From: an uncultured Saprospiraceae bacterium
GTDB lineage: Bacteria > Bacteroidota > Bacteroidia > Chitinophagales > Saprospiraceae
Length of the DNA: 64,000 bases
Direction: 5' to 3'
NCBI GenBank assembly: GCA_937926205.1
Contig: CALEYL010000069.1
Span: forward strand, 1 to 64,000
Shown: positions 60,994 through 64,000 of the stretch, in pieces
How positions within the stretch are numbered: position 1 is the first letter of the stretch
Layout: the number at the start of each line of letters is the position of its first letter
Program-made: the position numbers and the translations under genes
The notes under the pieces: model-generated
What the model saw: the letters and a program-made list of their open reading frames with translations, nothing else
What the model was told of the DNA's origin: nothing
Databases searched by the model: none

Positions 60994-62463
60994 TTATTTT
61001 ACGCCTGCTTCCCGCATGGCCTGCTCCAGCGGCATGCGCTGGCCATATTTATAAGCAACAATAAATGCATCCGGAAATCCTTTTGATTGCAGGACCATCC
61101 TCGCTTCATAGGCCTGGGTATAATTTGAAAAACTGCAGGCAATGCATTTATAATTTCCGTTTTCCTCCACAACTTCCAGCAAATAACCCGTATTGCGCCA
61201 TTTTGGTTGTGTGGTATCGAAGGGCTGGCGGGCCGCAGCCAATTGCACACAAAACTGTATGCCGTTTACGGGGGGGGCGGAAGCGGCATCATTGACATAG
61301 ACTGATTTTTCCTGGAACGTGGCATTCCTGTATTCATAACTGTAGGTAGTTCCGAAAATGCGCGGTTCGGCTTCAACCTGAACAGGACTGGCGTTTTTTA
61401 GATTGGTTCCCCCCGGAGCAGGCCTGGCCTGATCCCTGATTGGCGGCTGGTAGGCGTTGCGAACCGTATTTTCCCGCCTGACAGGTTGCTCTCTGGAGGT
61501 GTAGCCGGCAATGCTGTTGTCTTTACTAACCTTGTTTTCCGGCGATATGTGGTAATCCGGTACTTCAACCGCTGCTTTATACTCTGAAAAAGCGGTGAGG
61601 ATGGCATTGGCCACCGTCATTTGACCATCGGGAGAGCTTAGGTACTGCTCTTCATCGCTGTTGCTCAAATAACCGGTTTCTATCAATACACTGGGCATGG
61701 CTGCATTGCGCAGCACCATAAATCCTGCCTGGCGGACGCTGCGGCTGGGGCGCCCTGTTTGAGCCGCAAAAGCTTTTTCGATGTGTTCAGCCAGCATGAT
61801 GCTTTGTTCCAGATAGGCGCTTTGGAACATGCTGAAAAGGATATGGCTTTCCGGAGCATTGGGATCGTAATCGTAGTTTTTCTGATAATCGGTTTCCAGC
61901 AGGATGGCTGAATTCTCCCGTTTGGCAACTTCCAGGTTGTGTTCTGCGCGGTGCAAACCCAAAACATAGGTTTCCGATCCTTTTACGGAGGGCTTACCGG
62001 GAATAAAATTGCAGTGAATGGAAATGAACAAGTCGGCATTGTTGCGATTGGCGATGGCAGCACGCTCGTGAAGCGGGATGAAAACATCGGAATCGCGAGT
62101 CATAATAATGCGAATATCAGGGTATTGGCGGTGGATGCCGTCTGCCAGGTTGAGTGCGATTGCCAGGGCCAGGTTCTTTTCATGAGAATTGCTCCCAAGG
62201 CAGCCGGGGTCGTGTCCGCCGTGCCCGGGATCAATAACAATTGTTTTTATGCGATAACCGTCCTTTCCAATTAAGGTTTCTTTGATAACTTTGCCCGGCT
62301 CAACTGAAGTCTGATCGATTTCACAGGTTTCAGAAAGCGAACCATTGTCGCTGATGTGCATAGCCATTACCGGGTTACCTGCTAAAGAAACGTTAAACAT
62401 GAAAAACTGAAGCGGCAGTAGGAGCAGGATGATCGTTTGCAGTTGAACTGGTCGTATCGCCAT
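60994..62463 (-). CDS. N-acetylmuramoyl-L-alanine amidase with SPOR-like tail
   Basis: A 489-residue exported amidase (family Amidase_3) that cuts peptide stems from peptidoglycan. A hydrophobic N-terminal signal segment is present. Zinc and catalytic residues are seen in VIDPGHGGHDPG, NSHEKNLALAIA, LFISIHCNF and SVLIETGYLSN. A proline/Asn/Gln-rich linker follows from about residue 310. The last 90 residues resemble a SPOR domain (FCVQLAAARQPFD and ARMVLQSKGFPDAFIVAY), which may direct it to septal glycan. It is divergent from lptD with 65 nt between starts. Confidence 0.93.
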   Translation of the reverse strand: MAIRPVQLQTIILLLLPLQFFMFNVSLAGNPVMAMHISDNGSLSETCEIDQTSVEPGKVIKETLIGKDGYRIKTIVIDPGHGGHDPGCLGSNSHEKNLALAIALNLADGIHRQYPDIRIIMTRDSDVFIPLHERAAIANRNNADLFISIHCNFIPGKPSVKGSETYVLGLHRAEHNLEVAKRENSAILLETDYQKNYDYDPNAPESHILFSMFQSAYLEQSIMLAEHIEKAFAAQTGRPSRSVRQAGFMVLRNAAMPSVLIETGYLSNSDEEQYLSSPDGQMTVANAILTAFSEYKAAVEVPDYHISPENKVSKDNSIAGYTSREQPVRRENTVRNAYQPPIRDQARPAPGGTNLKNASPVQVEAEPRIFGTTYSYEYRNATFQEKSVYVNDAASAPPVNGIQFCVQLAAARQPFDTTQPKWRNTGYLLEVVEENGNYKCIACSFSNYTQAYEARMVLQSKGFPDAFIVAYKYGQRMPLEQAMREAGVK

Positions 62464-62494
62464 AGTATGAAGGTACTGTTTCCGGGTTAGTTGT

Positions 62495-62503
62495 CAAACT
62501 TTG
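62495..62503. promoter_or_regulatory. Possible shared -7 palindrome between amidase and lptD
   Basis: CAAACTTTG is almost self-complementary, so AAACTTTG-like -7 elements face both directions in the short divergent gap. Each deviates from TAnnTTTG at the first base and the -33 boxes are poor, so this is a weak suggestion. Confidence 0.25.
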
Positions 62504-62528
62504 TGGTCTGATGGTTTCAATAACCAAA

Positions 62529-64000
62529 ATGAAGGACAAAATTAACGCAAATCGCTACTTGAACGCTAAACTCTTTCATATAATTTTATTCTTCCTGCTG
62601 CAAACACTCTGTTTGCGAGCTCAGACACCCGCAACGGATACCCTGCCATTACCGGGTGCCCCACAAGGTGACAGTCTCTTATTGGGTGTGAACGACACCT
62701 TGCCATTACCTCTGGATTCTTTATCCTCAAATGTTAAAACATTCAGCCTTTCCAAAGACTCGCTGGATGCGCCTGTAGATTACAATGCAACAGATTCCAT
62801 GATTTATGATATTGCCGGCCAGAAAGTGCACCTTTTTGGGGATGCCGTTATCAAATATGAAGCCATTACCCTTGAGGCTGATTACATTGTTTTCGACTGG
62901 AGTACGAATATTGTCAGCGCAACCGGTTTACCCGACAGTTTGGGAAAATTGGCTGGTTTTCCCAAGTTTACAGAAGGGGACAATGAGTTCAATGCCAAGC
63001 GGATGGAATACAATTTCCGAAGCCGGAAAGGCATTATTTACGATGTCACTTCACAACAGGATGATATTGTTGTTCATGCTGCCCGATCTAAATTTGTCGG
63101 CTCTGCCGCTACGAAAGACTCAACCGAGCAACGCAAAGACATCATTTACAGTGAAGACGCCATTTTTACGACCTGCACCCATCCTGAGCCTCATTTCGGC
63201 ATAAGGAGTACCCGGCAAAAAGTCATTCCCAATAAGCTGGTCGTGGTTGGGCCGTCCAATCTGGAAATCATGAACGTGCCTACGCCCTTGTGGTTGCCTT
63301 TTGGCTTTTTCCCGATCAACAAAGGCCGCCGGACGGGATTGCTGTTCCCGAGCGATTATGAATTTTCTCCGGCACTGGGTTTTGGCATCAAGGACATAGG
63401 CTGGTTTTTCCCGCTGGGCGATAATTTCAACTTATCCCTGACGGGGAACGTCTATCTGAAAGGAACCTGGGGGATGAATGCCCGTGCGCAGTACCGGAAG
63501 CGCTACAAATACTCCGGCAATTTTGACCTGGGCTTCAACTCTACGCGAACGGAAAACCTGGAAGACGGAACCTATAGCCGGATCAACGCCGTGAGGGTTA
63601 CGTTGTCGCACAATCAGGACCGGGCGGCTCACCCGAGCAATACTTTTGGCGGAAGCATCAATTTTGAAACCAGCGGTTTTGGGCAACGCATTTACAACGA
63701 TGCTTACAATGTATTGAACAATACCCTGAACTCCAATTTCAGTTTCAGTAAAAACTGGCAGGACAAGCCCCTTTCGCTCAACATATCCTTGTCACACGAC
63801 CAGAACCGACAGACGAGGCAGGTAAACGTTTCGCTTCCGATTGTTCAGTTTCAAACCCAAACGCTTTATCCTTTCCGGAGTGAAAAACGCAGCGGACCAA
63901 AGCGCTGGTACGAAGACATTACGCTGCGGTATACTTCTGAAGCCCGCAATCGCATGACCGGACTGGATACTTCGTTTTTCACCAATGAAACCCTGAAGAA
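62529..64000 (+). CDS. lptD: LptD-like LPS assembly protein, cut by window end
   Basis: The reading frame runs from ATG 62529 (in-frame ATG 62511 is an alternative) to the window end without a stop, 490 codons. A signal peptide (NAKLFHIILFFLLQTLCLRAQ in outline) is followed by an OstA/LptA-like beta-jellyroll (YDIAGQKVHLFGDAVIKYEA, about residues 85-230). Barrel strands follow, starting about PLWLPFGFFPINKGRRTGLL and including SLSHDQNRQTRQVNVSLPIV. This matches the long Bacteroidota putative LptD family, which inserts lipopolysaccharide into the outer membrane. The C-terminal barrel lies outside the window. Confidence 0.88.
   Translation, partial: MKDKINANRYLNAKLFHIILFFLLQTLCLRAQTPATDTLPLPGAPQGDSLLLGVNDTLPLPLDSLSSNVKTFSLSKDSLDAPVDYNATDSMIYDIAGQKVHLFGDAVIKYEAITLEADYIVFDWSTNIVSATGLPDSLGKLAGFPKFTEGDNEFNAKRMEYNFRSRKGIIYDVTSQQDDIVVHAARSKFVGSAATKDSTEQRKDIIYSEDAIFTTCTHPEPHFGIRSTRQKVIPNKLVVVGPSNLEIMNVPTPLWLPFGFFPINKGRRTGLLFPSDYEFSPALGFGIKDIGWFFPLGDNFNLSLTGNVYLKGTWGMNARAQYRKRYKYSGNFDLGFNSTRTENLEDGTYSRINAVRVTLSHNQDRAAHPSNTFGGSINFETSGFGQRIYNDAYNVLNNTLNSNFSFSKNWQDKPLSLNISLSHDQNRQTRQVNVSLPIVQFQTQTLYPFRSEKRSGPKRWYEDITLRYTSEARNRMTGLDTSFFTNETLK

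Noticed and set aside
1..64000. tRNA or rRNA genes
   Set aside because: I looked for tRNA-like arms and rRNA-like conserved sequence while reading and saw none; a covariance search would be needed to be certain.

Overview
The window comes from a member of the Bacteroidota, most likely the Saprospiria/Saprospiraceae. Evidence: two secreted proteins end in type IX secretion (T9SS) C-terminal sorting domains, and the T9SS accessory lipoprotein PorD is present. There is an OmpA-type porin with thrombospondin-3 calcium repeats, DUF5777/DUF5723 barrels, many lipoproteins, the block bamD-rpoZ-coaBC-porD, and promoters of the Bacteroidota TTTG-N20-TAnnTTTG form. Family placement is inference; phylum is well supported.

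Layout. 1-7.3 kb: accessory region with an internally deleted IS5-like transposase, an adenylate cyclase with TPR sensor, a cytosolic sulfatase, and an AT-rich island holding a cupin lipoprotein and a membrane protein. 7.3-15.2 kb: hemE, a lipoprotein, an M28 peptidase with PDZ domain, then a serine protease-mnmH-pyrC run. 15.2-20.6 kb (minus): bamD-rpoZ-coaBC-porD-hypothetical-yraN, an envelope and core metabolism operon. 20.8-26.6 kb: a divergent MocR regulator/EamA exporter pair, ilvE, a DUF4442 protein and trpC. 26.7-41.7 kb: mainly secreted and envelope proteins (metzincin with P-domain and T9SS tail, beta-propeller, LOG enzyme, zinc-finger anti-sigma-like protein, PKD/T9SS protein, M16 peptidase, DUF5777 barrel, bacilliredoxin, S8 protease, OmpA/TSP3 porin). 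42.0-44.4 kb: an unrecognised module of small HTH protein, cysteine-rich lipoprotein, five-helix membrane protein and membrane-anchored thioredoxin. 45.3-47.3 kb: a repeat-rich zone around purE. 47.3-53.6 kb: WG-repeat lipoprotein, NrtR-like Nudix protein, LysM glucosaminidase, a PycTM-type membrane protein with a degenerate HD domain, and a BCCT transporter. 54-64 kb: lipoprotein/DUF5723 barrel pair, cytochrome c, sulfurtransferase, two tandem CBM48 proteins (one with a histone-H1-like tail), MlaD, a cell-wall amidase and the start of lptD.

Much of the coding content builds or maintains the envelope: BamD, LptD, MlaD, OmpA, PorD, amidase, glucosaminidase and secreted proteases. Core metabolism is represented by hemE, pyrC, purE, trpC, ilvE and coaBC.

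The most distinctive features are non-coding. Several families of short palindromes and MITE-like elements are scattered between genes. In three places a mini-palindrome appears to have inserted into a simple or tandem repeat. Among proteins, the CBM48 pair with a lysine/alanine/proline tail, the cysteine-rich lipoprotein module and the HD-dead PycTM protein are the best candidates for undescribed biology. No tRNA, rRNA, CRISPR array or intact insertion sequence was seen.
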